The notes: generated by a model from the letters alone, not told the origin. 64,000 bases of DNA from Hymenobacter sp. BT730 (GCF_030542105.1 NZ_JAUOFB010000001.1:1426001-1490000); one strand, 5' to 3'; counted from the first letter of the stretch, positions 15,920 through 26,672 are shown. A program made the numbers and translations.

Positions 15920-17404
15920 TTAGCCGGCATTTACTAAGTTGGAAATGGCTTCGCGCAACTGTTCGCGCCGCTCTCGCCGCTCAATTTCTACGGGGGGAGC
16001 CGCCCGCACTTCGCAGTCCGGAATCTGGCACCGCTCGCAGGTTTCGTTTACGCGTTTCTGCGGAATAGCCGGGTCGTCCAGAAAGCGCACTTTGTTGCGC
16101 AGGTTATCGTCGCAGAGTAGGCCCACCGTGACGCTTACTGCCGGCTCTACGGCCGTGCCGGCGCGGGCAAGGGTGAGACACAGGTATTCGTCCTCGTTAG
16201 GGTAGCGGGAGCGTTGGGCACCAATACTGAAGGCGGGGGCCTGGCGAAGCGCCACACTGCGGCATTCGTGAATCAGGCGCAGGGAAATCCAGCGGCGGCA
16301 GTAGTGCTCGTGCAGTTCGTTGCCGTGCGGGTTGTGCAGGCGTGAGAGGTGTAGCTCCTTGGTCAGGACGTAGGGTGCGTTGGCCTTAGCCTGATCAAAA
16401 CGCAGGAAAAACAGGCTTTGCAGCCCGAAGTGGCGGGGAAGCAGGTTAGTGATGCGCTGCATGAACATCTCCGGCGACACCCCATACTTGGTCAGCAAAT
16501 CCAGCAGACGGTTCGGGTCCCAGTGGTCGGAGCTGAAGAATTGCTGCACGTCGCGCACCAGGCTATCCTCTTCCATCAGCAGGGCACTGGCAAAGTAAGA
16601 GGCCTTGAAGTTGTTCAGTACCTCATCGAAAGAGCGCACCGGGAAGTTGGCATTCACATAGGGGCGCTCTTTCAGGTTGAGGTAGTTAAAGGCCACCTCG
16701 CGGCCCAGGACAAACGACTCCTGGGCCCGGGTGAGGCCGGGGCGCAACAGCAGTCGGCTTAGTTTGGGCTGATATACGGAGCGCAGACGGCCTAAAGAAC
16801 CATAGTCGCCCAAGGTGGTGCGGTCTATGGAATAGCCATATTTTTCTACCAGCACGCGCTCCAGTTGGGTGGTATCAAAGGGCGCAGCAAAGCTCAGCTG
16901 CTCTTCTACAATGAAGGTGCGTACGTCCTGCTCCAGCTCCTCAAAGTAGTTGTCATGCATCTCCTGATAGGAGCGCAGCGCAGCCAGAAAAAAGTTTTCC
17001 TGGCGCAGCTCATAATTGCGGGCAATTTCGAAGAGCGTGCTGATGAAGGCATTCATCTTAGCCGGCGCATCCGCAATGAGCTCTACAATACGAATGGGCT
17101 CCAGCCCGAACATCTCCAGTGGAAACTCTTTTAAAACATCTGACTGAAGCAACTGGGAAATAGGCTCCAGGCGGCGGCTCAGTGTAAGCGAAGTGAGCTG
17201 GTCGTAGCTTACGCCCAGCACCTTGCTCATGCTCAGTATTTTATCTGCCTTGGGGTACTTCTTGCCTTTCTCAATCTCATTGAGGTAGGATACCGATACA
17301 TCACAGGCTCGAGCCAGCTCAGCGGGCGTAAAGCCGCGTTCCTGGCGCAACTCGCGCAGTTTAAGACCAAAAATCAGGCGGACAACCTGGCCGTGACTAA
17401 GCAT
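15920..17404 (-). CDS. RamB-like XRE-family regulator of the glyoxylate locus
   Basis: A 494-residue regulator starting at ATG 17404. An XRE helix-turn-helix occupies residues ~10-65 (FTPAELARACDVSVSYLNEI). The middle resembles the ImmA/IrrE (DUF955) fold but has lost HExxH: the equivalent helix reads LGREVAFNYL, so protease activity is unlikely. The C-terminal DUF2083-like part keeps a Cys cluster (CERCQIPDC). This layout is that of RamB-type short-chain fatty-acyl regulators of acetate and propionate metabolism. It diverges from aceB-aceA, and a palindromic repeat lies between, supporting local control. Confidence 0.9.
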   Translation of the reverse strand: MLSHGQVVRLIFGLKLRELRQERGFTPAELARACDVSVSYLNEIEKGKKYPKADKILSMSKVLGVSYDQLTSLTLSRRLEPISQLLQSDVLKEFPLEMFGLEPIRIVELIADAPAKMNAFISTLFEIARNYELRQENFFLAALRSYQEMHDNYFEELEQDVRTFIVEEQLSFAAPFDTTQLERVLVEKYGYSIDRTTLGDYGSLGRLRSVYQPKLSRLLLRPGLTRAQESFVLGREVAFNYLNLKERPYVNANFPVRSFDEVLNNFKASYFASALLMEEDSLVRDVQQFFSSDHWDPNRLLDLLTKYGVSPEMFMQRITNLLPRHFGLQSLFFLRFDQAKANAPYVLTKELHLSRLHNPHGNELHEHYCRRWISLRLIHECRSVALRQAPAFSIGAQRSRYPNEDEYLCLTLARAGTAVEPAVSVTVGLLCDDNLRNKVRFLDDPAIPQKRVNETCERCQIPDCEVRAAPPVEIERRERREQLREAISNLVNAG

Positions 17405-17531
17405 AGGCGGAAGAAAGAGGGGCAGAGGCGACAAAGTACTAACCTGCAAGTAACGCGGATTTTAGAACTCAGCGCTGAATCAGGCAAGAAAAGCCTACAA
17501 AATTAACAGGATTTGGCGATTATTTATAATT

Positions 17532-17572
17532 AGCGAATATTCGCTTGTATGTAAATATTCGCTTTTGTATGT
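17532..17572. promoter_or_regulatory. Candidate operator between the RamB-like gene and aceB
   Basis: AGCGAATATTCGCT at 17532-17545 is a perfect 14-base palindrome. Its right half is repeated 18 bases on: AATATTCGCTTGTATGT starts at 17536 and AATATTCGCTTTTGTATGT at 17554. The site is 128 bases from the regulator start and 43 from the aceB ATG, a natural place for autoregulation and control of aceB. Confidence 0.6.
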
Positions 17573-17614
17573 TTGGTCAGGTCCTCAACTGTCTCACCTT
17601 CAAACTCCCTGTGT

Positions 17615-19246
17615 ATGTTGCCCTTTTCCGACACCCAAACGGTAGTACCCGAGTCTGTTTACCTCACACCGGAGCGAGTACGGGTAACAGGAGCCTTCAA
17701 GCCGGAATTTGCGGCGATTCTTACGCCCTCAGCCCTGGCATTTGTGGCCGAGTTGCACCGTCGGTTCGATCCTACCCGACGCCATTTGTTGGCCCGCCGG
17801 GAAGCGCGGCAACAGGAGTTTGCAGCCGGTAAGCTGCCTGACTTTCTGCCGGAAACCCGGCTGATCCGGGAAAAGCCGTGGACAGTGGCCCCTATCCCGC
17901 AGGATTTGCAGGACCGCCGCGTGGAGATTACCGGACCCGTGGATCGGAAAATGATGATCAATGCCCTGAACTCCGGGGCAAAAGTGTTCATGGCGGATCT
18001 GGAAGATTCCAACGCGCCTACCTGGGAGAATGTGGTAGAAGGCCAGCGTAACCTGCGGGATGCTGTCCGCCGCACCATTAGCCTGAGTACCCCGGCTAAA
18101 GAGTACAGGCTTAACGCGGAAATAGCGACGCTGGTAGTGCGCCCCCGCGGCTGGCACCTGGTAGAAAAGCACGTGCTGGTGGATGGGGAGCCCATCAGCG
18201 CTTCTCTGTTCGATTTTGGCTTATACTACTTCCATAACGTGCACGAGCTGTGTGCCCGCGGCAGTGCCCCATACTTTTACCTGCCCAAGATTGAAAGCCA
18301 CCTGGAAGCGCGCCTATGGAACGATGTTTTTGGCTTTGCACAATGGTCGCTCAAACTCCCCAAATGCACCATTAAGGCCACAGTGCTCATTGAGACGCTG
18401 CCTGCTGCCTTCGAGCTGAATGAAATCCTATACGAGCTGCGTGAGCACAGCGCGGGCCTCAACTGTGGGCGCTGGGACTATATTTTCTCCTACATCAAAC
18501 GACTGGGGCTGAAACCTGAATTCCGCTTGCCCGACCGTGCCCAGGTAACCATGGCCGTGCCTTTTATGGCGGCCTACTCGCAGCTGGTTATCCAAACCTG
18601 CCACCGCCGCGGGGTACATGCCATTGGTGGCATGGCAGCCCAGATTCCCATCAAAAATAACCCGGAAGCCAACGAGGCCGCGCTGGAGAAAGTGCGCCTG
18701 GATAAAGTGCGTGAAGCCAAAAACGGCCACGATGGCACCTGGGTAGCCCACCCTGGCCTAGTACCGGTAGCTCTGGATGTGTTTAATGAGTTCATGCCAG
18801 GTCCCAACCAAATTGAAAACAAGCGCGAAGATGTGCAGGTAACGGCAGCTGATCTGGTGCGGGCGCCCGAAGGCAGCATTACAGAGGAAGGCCTGAAGCT
18901 GAACATCGACGTAGCCATTCAATATATAGAGTCCTGGCTGCGGGGCAATGGCTGCGTGCCCATTTATAACCTAATGGAAGATGCGGCTACGGCCGAAATC
19001 AGCCGGGCACAGGTGTGGCAGTGGGTGCATACACCGGGCACTACGCTGGCGGATGGCCGCGTCGTAACATTGGAGTTGTACCGCTCTATGGTACCGGGCC
19101 AGCTAGAGAAAATGAAGGCAGTGGTAGGTGAGGAGCAGTTTGAGCAGGGACGCTACCTGGAGGCAGCCCGCCTGTTCGACCGGCTGGTTGCCAGTGAGAA
19201 ATTTATTGAGTTTTTGACGGTGCCCGCTTACGAACAGTTAGCCTAG
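17615..19246 (+). CDS. aceB: Malate synthase A
   Basis: A 543-residue malate synthase, which condenses glyoxylate with acetyl-CoA to malate in the glyoxylate bypass. Visible landmarks are [28 protein letters not shown], the catalytic Arg block [26 protein letters not shown] and the C-terminal Asp region [19 protein letters not shown]. The length fits the A isoform rather than the ~720-residue G isoform. ATG 17615 is preferred to TTG 17573. aceA follows after 148 bases, and the operator candidate is just upstream. Confidence 0.96.
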   Translation: MLPFSDTQTVVPESVYLTPERVRVTGAFKPEFAAILTPSALAFVAELHRRFDPTRRHLLARREARQQEFAAGKLPDFLPETRLIREKPWTVAPIPQDLQDRRVEITGPVDRKMMINALNSGAKVFMADLEDSNAPTWENVVEGQRNLRDAVRRTISLSTPAKEYRLNAEIATLVVRPRGWHLVEKHVLVDGEPISASLFDFGLYYFHNVHELCARGSAPYFYLPKIESHLEARLWNDVFGFAQWSLKLPKCTIKATVLIETLPAAFELNEILYELREHSAGLNCGRWDYIFSYIKRLGLKPEFRLPDRAQVTMAVPFMAAYSQLVIQTCHRRGVHAIGGMAAQIPIKNNPEANEAALEKVRLDKVREAKNGHDGTWVAHPGLVPVALDVFNEFMPGPNQIENKREDVQVTAADLVRAPEGSITEEGLKLNIDVAIQYIESWLRGNGCVPIYNLMEDAATAEISRAQVWQWVHTPGTTLADGRVVTLELYRSMVPGQLEKMKAVVGEEQFEQGRYLEAARLFDRLVASEKFIEFLTVPAYEQLA

Positions 19247-19394
19247 CATAGCAAGCATCAAGGTTGCCTTGCCCTCGCTGAAGCGGGAGGCCTGACCTGA
19301 TTCGTGTGAATTGATTTTCCAAAAAGCCGCCCTAACGCCGGCCGGGCAGCGCTTTGCCTTTTCCTAATCCTTTTCATCCCACAACGCAAACCCC

Positions 19395-20675
19395 ATGAAT
19401 AAGCAGGAACGCATTGCCGCCATTACCCAGGACTGGATCCAGAACCCGCGCTGGCAGGGCATCAAGCGGCCGTACACCGCCGAGGATGTTGTAAAGCTGC
19501 AGGGCTCCGTGAAGATTGAGTACTCGCTGGCGCGGCAGGGGGCCGAGCGCCTCTGGCAGCAACTGCATACGCAACCCTATGTGGCAGGCTTAGGCGCCCT
19601 CACCGGCAACCAGGCCGTGCAGGAGGTACAGGCGGGGCTAAATGCCATTTACCTCTCCGGCTGGCAAGTAGCTGCCGATGCCAACGGTGCCGGCCAGATG
19701 TACCCAGATCAAAGTCTGTACCCGGTGGACAGCGTGCCCAGTGTAGTGCGCCGCATCAACAATGCCCTCCTCCGCGCCGACCAGATTCAAAACCTAACCG
19801 GTGATGGAGAAGTGCATTGGATGGTGCCCATTGTAGCGGATGCGGAAGCAGGCTTTGGCGGCAATCTGAATGCTTTTGAACTCATGAAAATGATGATTGA
19901 GGCCGGCGCTGCCGGGGTTCATTTTGAAGACCAGCTTTCCTCGGCCAAGAAGTGTGGGCATCTGGGCGGGAAAGTATTGGTGCCCACTCAGGAAGCGGTA
20001 CAAAAGCTGGTAGCCGCCCGGCTGGCTGCCGATGTATTGGGTGTGCCCACCCTCATTGTAGCCCGCACCGATGCAGATGCCGCTGATCTGCTCACGGCCG
20101 ATGTAGACCCCCGCGACAAACCTTTTGTGCTACAGGAAGCCGAGCGTACCAGCGAAGGGTTCTACCGGGTACGCTGTGGGGTGTCTGCCTGCATTGCCCG
20201 GGGCCTGGCCTACGCGCCCTACGCTGACCTGATATGGATGGAAACCTCACACCCCGACCTGGAACAGGCCCGACAATTCGCCGAGGGTATTCATGCGCAA
20301 TACCCTGGCAAACTGCTGGCGTATAACTGCTCGCCTTCCTTCAACTGGGCATCCAAGCTAAGTGTAGAGCAGATGGAAACCTTCCGGGAAGAGCTGGCGG
20401 CGCTAGGCTATAAATTTCAGTTTATTACCCTGGCCGGGTTCCATGCTCTGAATACCAGCATGTTTGAGCTGGCCCAGGCTTACCGCGACAGGGGCATGGC
20501 GGGATATTCTGAGTTGCAGGAACGGGAATTCGCGCTGCAGAAGCAGGGCTTTAAAGCTGTAAAACACCAGGCGTTTGTAGGCACTGGCTATTTTGATGCG
20601 GTGCAGAATGTCGTATCAGCGGGCAAGAACAGTACGACGGCTTTAGTAGGCAGCACTGAGGCGGCGCAATTCTAG
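19395..20675 (+). CDS. aceA: Isocitrate lyase
   Basis: A 426-residue isocitrate lyase that splits isocitrate into succinate and glyoxylate. The signature [14 protein letters not shown] carries the catalytic Cys, and the [24 protein letters not shown] and YNCSPSFNW blocks fit the family. It lies in the same direction as aceB with a 148-base gap that shows no terminator, so co-transcription is likely. Together the genes allow growth on acetate or fatty acids. A bidirectional terminator follows. Confidence 0.97.
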   Translation: MNKQERIAAITQDWIQNPRWQGIKRPYTAEDVVKLQGSVKIEYSLARQGAERLWQQLHTQPYVAGLGALTGNQAVQEVQAGLNAIYLSGWQVAADANGAGQMYPDQSLYPVDSVPSVVRRINNALLRADQIQNLTGDGEVHWMVPIVADAEAGFGGNLNAFELMKMMIEAGAAGVHFEDQLSSAKKCGHLGGKVLVPTQEAVQKLVAARLAADVLGVPTLIVARTDADAADLLTADVDPRDKPFVLQEAERTSEGFYRVRCGVSACIARGLAYAPYADLIWMETSHPDLEQARQFAEGIHAQYPGKLLAYNCSPSFNWASKLSVEQMETFREELAALGYKFQFITLAGFHALNTSMFELAQAYRDRGMAGYSELQEREFALQKQGFKAVKHQAFVGTGYFDAVQNVVSAGKNSTTALVGSTEAAQF

Positions 20676-20719
20676 CCTGCGAAGTTGGCTGGATTTGTTG
20701 GGCAGGTATAAAAACGCCT

Positions 20720-20759
20720 AAAAAACAAAAGCCCCCAGACTGGAGGCTTTTGTTTTTTA
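20720..20759. terminator. Bidirectional terminator between aceA and rnd
   Basis: Arms of about 19 bases (left ...acaaaagcccccag, right ctggaggcttttgt...) pair with one mismatch, with A- and T-tracts on the outside. It can end both convergent genes. Confidence 0.85.
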
Positions 20760-20801
20760 GCTGCTATCTGTAGAAACCAACCTGTCTGGCAAAGCTATGG
20801 G

Positions 20802-21971
20802 CTAGAAAGGCAGCGCAATCAGGTCGTAATCGAGGTTGTGGCGCTGCGCAGTTTCGCGCAGAATGGTTTTCTGCCAGGGGCGTAGCACATGCTCGGCGCC
20901 TAACTCTACTATATCGGCTACCAGGCGGTTGGAAAGCACCAGGTTGGCAACATAGCTGTTTACATCCTCTGTAATGTGGGTCTTTAGCTGAATCAATAGC
21001 TGTTCGCGGGCATCGGCACGGGTGGCCTTCTCCCCGCTGAGACGGCGCCGGAACGGAAAGCGGCGGCCTTCGGCGCTGGGTGCCGGTTCGGGTGTAGGCA
21101 CAAAGTTGTGCGGCGACAGGGCCGAGAGACGCTCCAGATACGGCGCGCGCTTCAGGTCTGGGTGTAGGCCACGAGCTGATTTCCAGTCGTTTTCATTGCG
21201 TGGCGTGTCGCGCACCAGCTCAGCCAGTCGGTCATTAGCGAAGACCATGTAGGGTGGCCGATCCAACTGCCGGGCCATCTGGTCGCGCACCAGGTACAGG
21301 TCGCGGAACAGGGGCATTTCATCGGGCTGGATGCGGTATTTGCCGGCAATGCGCAGGTAGGGCCGCTCGTCGCGGGTGTAGCGCACATCTTCGAGGGCTG
21401 CATTTTCCTCGGCGGCCCATTGCGTGCGGCCCAGATCGGCCAGCTTAGCCGCCAGGCGGTCAGCTAACTCAAACAGGTATACCACATCATTAGCCGCATA
21501 CTCCTTCTGTGCCTCCGTAAGGGGGCGCTTTAGCCAGTTCGATTTCTGCTCGCCTTTATCTACTTCCAGCCCCAACTCCGCCTGAATAAGGCGGCCCAGC
21601 GAAATATTGTTTTCCGACTCCGCCAGTAGCGTGTACTGCACACTGGTATCGGTGATGTTGCGCACGTGCACGCTGTAAAGCTCATCCAGCAGCAGAATAT
21701 CGGACTTGCAGCTGTGGAAGACTTTCTCCACGGCCGGGTCGCGCAGAATGGCCCAAATGGGCTCTAGCTCGTGGGCCGGATTGGTCAGTGGCAGCGGATC
21801 AATCAGATAAACGGTCTGGCCGTCAAAAATCTGAATCAGGGCCAGATTACGACCATAGCGGTGGCGCATGTCATCGAATTCCAGATCGACGCCGATACGG
21901 GGGCAGGCTTGCAGCGCCTCAGCGGCGCGTTGAATGGCCACGTGGGCCGTGAGGTACTGAATCTGTGACAT
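20802..21971 (-). CDS. rnd: Ribonuclease D family 3'-5' exonuclease
   Basis: A 389-residue protein. The N-terminal DEDDy exonuclease has the first acidic pair in GVDLEFDD, the second in HSCKSDILLL and the final Tyr/Asp in EYAANDVVYLFEL. The C-terminal half carries HRDC-like helical regions (RDQMARQLDRPPYMVFANDRLAEL). RNase D trims the 3' ends of tRNA precursors and other stable RNAs. ATG 21971 fits the usual family start. It is convergent with aceA. Confidence 0.93.
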   Translation of the reverse strand: MSQIQYLTAHVAIQRAAEALQACPRIGVDLEFDDMRHRYGRNLALIQIFDGQTVYLIDPLPLTNPAHELEPIWAILRDPAVEKVFHSCKSDILLLDELYSVHVRNITDTSVQYTLLAESENNISLGRLIQAELGLEVDKGEQKSNWLKRPLTEAQKEYAANDVVYLFELADRLAAKLADLGRTQWAAEENAALEDVRYTRDERPYLRIAGKYRIQPDEMPLFRDLYLVRDQMARQLDRPPYMVFANDRLAELVRDTPRNENDWKSARGLHPDLKRAPYLERLSALSPHNFVPTPEPAPSAEGRRFPFRRRLSGEKATRADAREQLLIQLKTHITEDVNSYVANLVLSNRLVADIVELGAEHVLRPWQKTILRETAQRHNLDYDLIALPF

Positions 21972-22173
21972 AAATCTAAGTTGATACAAATAAACAGGGA
22001 TTTTAGCTGTGCATTCTGATTCTTCATGGCATCATCAAAATAGGCGGGCAAAATCCTAATGGGTGTTGAAATCCTGCATAATTGTTTAGTATTGTCAAAT
22101 GCGTTAGATAGGGGGCACTCTAACTACCCTTATCAAATAATATTCACTTAAAACGGCCGCAAGGTCACTTATC

Positions 22174-25100
22174 ATGAAACACAGACTACTTCTTACCCTA
22201 GTCCTGTATTTGGTGCTGGGGGTAGCAGCCTGGGCTCAGACGCGCTCCGTAAGCGGGCGGGTTACGGCGGCAGGTGATGGCTCGGGCCTGCCCGGTGTAA
22301 CCGTGCTGGAGCGCGGTACTACCAACGGTACCAGTACCGATGGGAGCGGTAATTTTACGATAACCGTGCAGGAAGGGGCCAGCCTGGTGTTCAGCTCCAT
22401 TGGCTACACTGCGCAAACAGTAGCGGTAGGCAACCAAAGTAACATAACGGTACGCCTGCAAACCAACGAAACAATACTGGGCGAAACAGTGGTCATTGGG
22501 TATGGCTCTCAGGCCAAGCGGGAGCTTACTGGCTCGGTCACCCAGCTCAGCAGCAAAGAGGTAGAAAACGTGCCTACCGTCAGCTTTGAGCAGGCTATTC
22601 AGGGCCGTACGCCGGGGGTACAAATCAACCAAGGGTCGGGTAAGCTGGGTTCTGCGGTGCAGATCCGGGTACGCGGTGCCTCCTCCGTTACTGCTTCCAA
22701 CCAGCCGCTGTATGTTATTGATGGTATTCCGGTAACCTCCCAGGACGTGGGTGCGGCCAATACGGACCCCATTAACCCCATGGCCGACCTGAACCCGAAC
22801 GACATTGAGAGCATTACCATTCTGAAAGATGCGGCCGCATCCGCTATTTATGGCTCGCGCGCATCCAACGGGGTTATTCTGGTTACCACCAAAAAAGGCC
22901 GGGCCGGTGAAACCCGCGTGAATGTGGGCGCTTACTATGGCAGAAGTGAGGCAACCCGGATTCGGAAGTTCCTGAATGCCGATCAGTACAAGGAGCTCTT
23001 TTCGGAGGCTATCCTCAACTCGGCCAAAAACCCGAATGGCTACATCAACTTTTACTACGGGGAGGATCCGGACTTAGAGCAGGTGTTTGCGGAAGAGGGT
23101 GGTATGGACCTGAACTCAACGGAAAACACCCCTTGGGGCGACCTGGCTTTCCGCAAAGGCAGTGTGCAGCAGTATGATGCTAACGTCTCGGGTGGCGATG
23201 CCAAAACCCGCTTCTTTATCAGCACTACCTTCAACGACCAGACGGGTATTATTATCCGGAACCGCTACCGCCGTGGTTCTATCCGCACCAACTTCGACCA
23301 CTCTATTTCTGATAAGCTGAAATTAGGGCTGAACCTGTCCTTCACCCGTTCCGTGAATGACCGGGTATCGGATGATGCCGCGTTTTCCAACCCGGTGCAG
23401 CTGAATGCTCTGCCGCCTATTCAGTCGGCCTACGATGCCAGCGACCCTAGTGGCCTGAACCGGAATACGCTCTATTATAATGGTTTAGTAGATGTGGATA
23501 ATGCTTCTAACCGGGCTGGTACGTACCGCTCTTTCAGCACCGCTACGCTGGGTTATGAGCCGATAAAAGGGCTGATGCTGCGGACAGAAAATGGGGTTGA
23601 CTTCCTGAACCTGAACGAAAGCCTCTACTATGGCAGCCTTACCGAAGACGGGGCACCTACGGGCTACGGCTACCAGAACCAGCTGCAGGGCACCAACTTT
23701 ACCTCTAACAACACGGCTACCTGGCTGAAGACATTCGGCGAAGATCATAACGTGGAGCTGCTGGGCGGTATTTCCTACCAGCGCTACAACGAGCAGTCTA
23801 ACTCCTCAGAAGGGCAGGGTTTCCCCAACGACCAGTTCAAGAAAATTGCTTCGGCTGCCCGTATCACCGGCGCCAGCAGCGCCGGTACGGGGTATAGCTT
23901 CCTGTCATATCTGGCCCGGGTAAACTACACGTTCAAGAATAAATACCTGCTCTCAGGCAGTATTCGTACGGACGGCTCCTCGCGCTTCAGCGACAACAAC
24001 CGCTATGGTACTTTCCCCGCCGGCTCCATTGGCTGGGTGATAACGGAGGAAGACTTTCTGAGCGAAAACGGCATTCTGAACTTCCTGAAACTGCGCGCCA
24101 GCTATGGCCTCACGGGTAACGCCGAGATTGGCAACTTTGCCTTCCGCCGTTTGTATTCGGCCATTCCTTATGCCGATGTAGCGGGTATTCAGCCTACTGG
24201 TCTGGGCAACCCCGATCTGACCTGGGAAACTACGGCGCAGGCTGACTTTGGCGTAGAGTTTGGCTTCCTCGATAACCGTATTTCCGGCGAAGTAGATGTG
24301 TACCAAAAGAAAACCCGCGACCTGTTGCTGAACCTGCAATTGCCTTATACAGGTGGCTACCCCTCCGTTACGCGCAACGTGGGTAAGCTGCAGAACCGCG
24401 GCATCGAATTAAGCCTGAACACACGCAACATTGATGGGGACTTTAAGTGGTTAACAAACTTTAACATCTCCGTTAACCGGAACAAAATTACGGAACTGCC
24501 TGGTGGCGAGATTATCTCCGGTGGCCGTAACCTGGGCCGGGTTCGGCAGGGTGAGCCCATTGGTGTATTCTGGGGCGTGAAGTATGCCGGGGTTGATCCG
24601 GATAACGGGGATGCGCTTTATTATGCTGAGGATGGCTCCAAGACCAATGATTATGGCGCAGCCTCCCAGCAGAAGCTGGGCGACCCTAACCCCAAGTTCA
24701 CGGGTGGGCTGACCAACACATTCAGCTTTAAAGGTTTTGATCTAAGCCTGCTGAATCAGTTCACTTACGGCAATGATATCTACAACATTGGCGGCGTGTT
24801 CCAGTCCGTAAACGGGGATTATTTTGATAACCAGACGATTGATCAACTGAAGCGCTGGCAGAAGCCCGGGGACATCACCAATGTGCCCCGCGCCAGCTTT
24901 GCCGATGCTAACGGCACGGCCCCTTCTTCGCGCTGGATTTCCGATGGCTCTTTCTTCCGTTTCAAAAACCTAACCCTGGGCTATACTATTCCGGCCGAAA
25001 TGGCCAAGCGTGGTTTCATGAAGTCGGCACGGGTGTATGTAACCGGCCAGAACCTCATTACTATCACTAACTATGATGGATATGATCCGGAAGTAAACAC

Positions 25101-25197
25101 CACCACTTTCGGGCAGGCCAACTACCTGCTTGGTCACGATTTCTACACGCCGCCACTGGCTAAAACCTGGTTGGTGGGCGTAAATGTGGGCTTCTAA
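22174..25197 (+). CDS. SusC/RagA-family TonB-dependent outer membrane transporter
   Basis: A 1007-residue protein. A signal peptide (~1-21, cut after WAQ) is followed by a carboxypeptidase-regulatory-like domain (~25-95, SVSGRVTA..GLPGVTV), the SusC-type box with VVIGYGSQAKRELTGSV, a plug domain with the typical RGASS and IYGSRASNGVILVTTKKG, and a 22-strand barrel ending in Phe. Such transporters import large nutrients with a SusD lid lipoprotein, powered by TonB. The SusD partner follows after 24 bases. No glycoside hydrolase or sulfatase is nearby, so the substrate class is unknown. Confidence 0.95.
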   Translation: MKHRLLLTLVLYLVLGVAAWAQTRSVSGRVTAAGDGSGLPGVTVLERGTTNGTSTDGSGNFTITVQEGASLVFSSIGYTAQTVAVGNQSNITVRLQTNETILGETVVIGYGSQAKRELTGSVTQLSSKEVENVPTVSFEQAIQGRTPGVQINQGSGKLGSAVQIRVRGASSVTASNQPLYVIDGIPVTSQDVGAANTDPINPMADLNPNDIESITILKDAAASAIYGSRASNGVILVTTKKGRAGETRVNVGAYYGRSEATRIRKFLNADQYKELFSEAILNSAKNPNGYINFYYGEDPDLEQVFAEEGGMDLNSTENTPWGDLAFRKGSVQQYDANVSGGDAKTRFFISTTFNDQTGIIIRNRYRRGSIRTNFDHSISDKLKLGLNLSFTRSVNDRVSDDAAFSNPVQLNALPPIQSAYDASDPSGLNRNTLYYNGLVDVDNASNRAGTYRSFSTATLGYEPIKGLMLRTENGVDFLNLNESLYYGSLTEDGAPTGYGYQNQLQGTNFTSNNTATWLKTFGEDHNVELLGGISYQRYNEQSNSSEGQGFPNDQFKKIASAARITGASSAGTGYSFLSYLARVNYTFKNKYLLSGSIRTDGSSRFSDNNRYGTFPAGSIGWVITEEDFLSENGILNFLKLRASYGLTGNAEIGNFAFRRLYSAIPYADVAGIQPTGLGNPDLTWETTAQADFGVEFGFLDNRISGEVDVYQKKTRDLLLNLQLPYTGGYPSVTRNVGKLQNRGIELSLNTRNIDGDFKWLTNFNISVNRNKITELPGGEIISGGRNLGRVRQGEPIGVFWGVKYAGVDPDNGDALYYAEDGSKTNDYGAASQQKLGDPNPKFTGGLTNTFSFKGFDLSLLNQFTYGNDIYNIGGVFQSVNGDYFDNQTIDQLKRWQKPGDITNVPRASFADANGTAPSSRWISDGSFFRFKNLTLGYTIPAEMAKRGFMKSARVYVTGQNLITITNYDGYDPEVNTTTFGQANYLLGHDFYTPPLAKTWLVGVNVGF

Positions 25198-25221
25198 TTC
25201 CTCTAAACTTTGACCTTCATC

Positions 25222-26664
25222 ATGAAATATACAGGATTACGTCGCTCGGCTGCGTCGCTTGCTTTTCTGCTCACGTTAGGGCTCATGAGCTGCGACAAAC
25301 AGCTGGATATCACGCCGCAGCAATCCGTTGATGCCGGAACAGCACTGAGCACGCCGCAAGGCGTAGAAAGCGCCATCATTGGGGCCTATGCCCGCCTGGA
25401 TCTGCCCCAGTCTTATGGAACCAATCTGGTTTTGCTGCCCGATTTGCTCGGGGCTGGCCCTGAGTATCTGACCTGGCAGGGGACCTTCAAGAGCTACCAG
25501 GAGGTAACCGCCAAGAACATGACTTCCATTAACACGGAAGCCGACCGGACCTGGAACCAGAACTACCAGACTATCAACCTGGCCAATCTGGTGCTGGAGG
25601 CTACTCCAGTGCTAACCGATGAAGCGCAGAAAAGTCTGATTGAGGGCGAGGCGCATATGATCCGGGGTATGCTGTTCTTCGATTTGGTTCGGCTGTACGC
25701 CCAGCCTTACCAAACCCCCAGTAATGCTCCGGAGGGCGTGCCGGATCCGGCCAGCACACCGGGTATCCCACTTAGCCTGACGGCTAATAAAACGGAAGCG
25801 CAGGCTTCGGTACGGCTGGCCCGCGCCAGCGTGCAGGAAGTATACACCCAGGTGCTGACCGATCTGACCACCGCCATGGAGTTGCTGCCCGACCCCAACG
25901 AGGGAACCGATGTGCGCCGCTTTGATATGTATGATGCCAAAGCCCTGCTGGCCCGCGTGTACCTGCAGATGGGCAACTATGCCAAAGCCCTGGAACTGTC
26001 GAACGACGTTATCGAAAACAGCGGTGCTTCGCTGAACGCCTCGGTCATTTCCACCTTCACCAACAAGAATTCGTCGGAAGTATTGTTTGAGGTGCAGCAG
26101 AACGACCAGAACAACGCCGGTGCCTCCAACGATGGCCTGGCCACATTCTATTCCAGCAATATCCGGGGCTTTGGTGGCCGTGGTGATGTGCGCGTGCTGG
26201 AAGCCTTTGCTGCCCGGTATGAAGAGGGTGACCAGCGCGGTGCTACCGAGCAAATCGGTGCGTCCCTTATTTACACCGGTGATGGGCGCAGGGCAGGCCG
26301 GCTGCGCTCCTATAAGTGGAATACCTCTTCGCAGAACATCCCCATTATCCGCCTCAGCGAGATGTACCTGATCCGGGCAGAAGCAAATCAGCGGCTGAAT
26401 TCTGCCGTGGGCGCTGCCCCTTTGGAGGATATCAATATGTTGCGTAGCCGGGCAAAGGCACCTTTGCTAGCCGCCGTTACGCTAACAAGTATCCTGAATG
26501 AGCGTGACCTGGAGCTGGCATTTGAAGGCTTCCGCCTGCACGACTACAAGCGTACTGGCCGCGCCATCGGTGATTTTACTGCCAGCAGCCCGGAGTTGGT
26601 TATGCCTATTCCGCAGTACGAAATCAATCTGGGGAATGCCCTGCCCCAGAATGATGGCTATTAA
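25222..26664 (+). CDS. SusD/RagB-family surface lipoprotein
   Basis: A 480-residue lipoprotein starting at ATG 25222. The lipobox LGLMSC gives a lipid-anchored Cys at about residue 24. The body shows the helical SusD features: an SRAxPLL-type segment (LRSRAKAPLL), ARVYLQMGNYAKAL in a TPR-like region, and the C-terminal LNERDLELAFEGFRLHDYKRTG motif that marks RagB/SusD proteins. It forms the lid on the SusC barrel at the cell surface and captures substrate. It ends at a long perfect palindromic terminator. Confidence 0.95.
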   Translation: MKYTGLRRSAASLAFLLTLGLMSCDKQLDITPQQSVDAGTALSTPQGVESAIIGAYARLDLPQSYGTNLVLLPDLLGAGPEYLTWQGTFKSYQEVTAKNMTSINTEADRTWNQNYQTINLANLVLEATPVLTDEAQKSLIEGEAHMIRGMLFFDLVRLYAQPYQTPSNAPEGVPDPASTPGIPLSLTANKTEAQASVRLARASVQEVYTQVLTDLTTAMELLPDPNEGTDVRRFDMYDAKALLARVYLQMGNYAKALELSNDVIENSGASLNASVISTFTNKNSSEVLFEVQQNDQNNAGASNDGLATFYSSNIRGFGGRGDVRVLEAFAARYEEGDQRGATEQIGASLIYTGDGRRAGRLRSYKWNTSSQNIPIIRLSEMYLIRAEANQRLNSAVGAAPLEDINMLRSRAKAPLLAAVTLTSILNERDLELAFEGFRLHDYKRTGRAIGDFTASSPELVMPIPQYEINLGNALPQNDGY

Positions 26665-26672
26665 GTTTTAGC

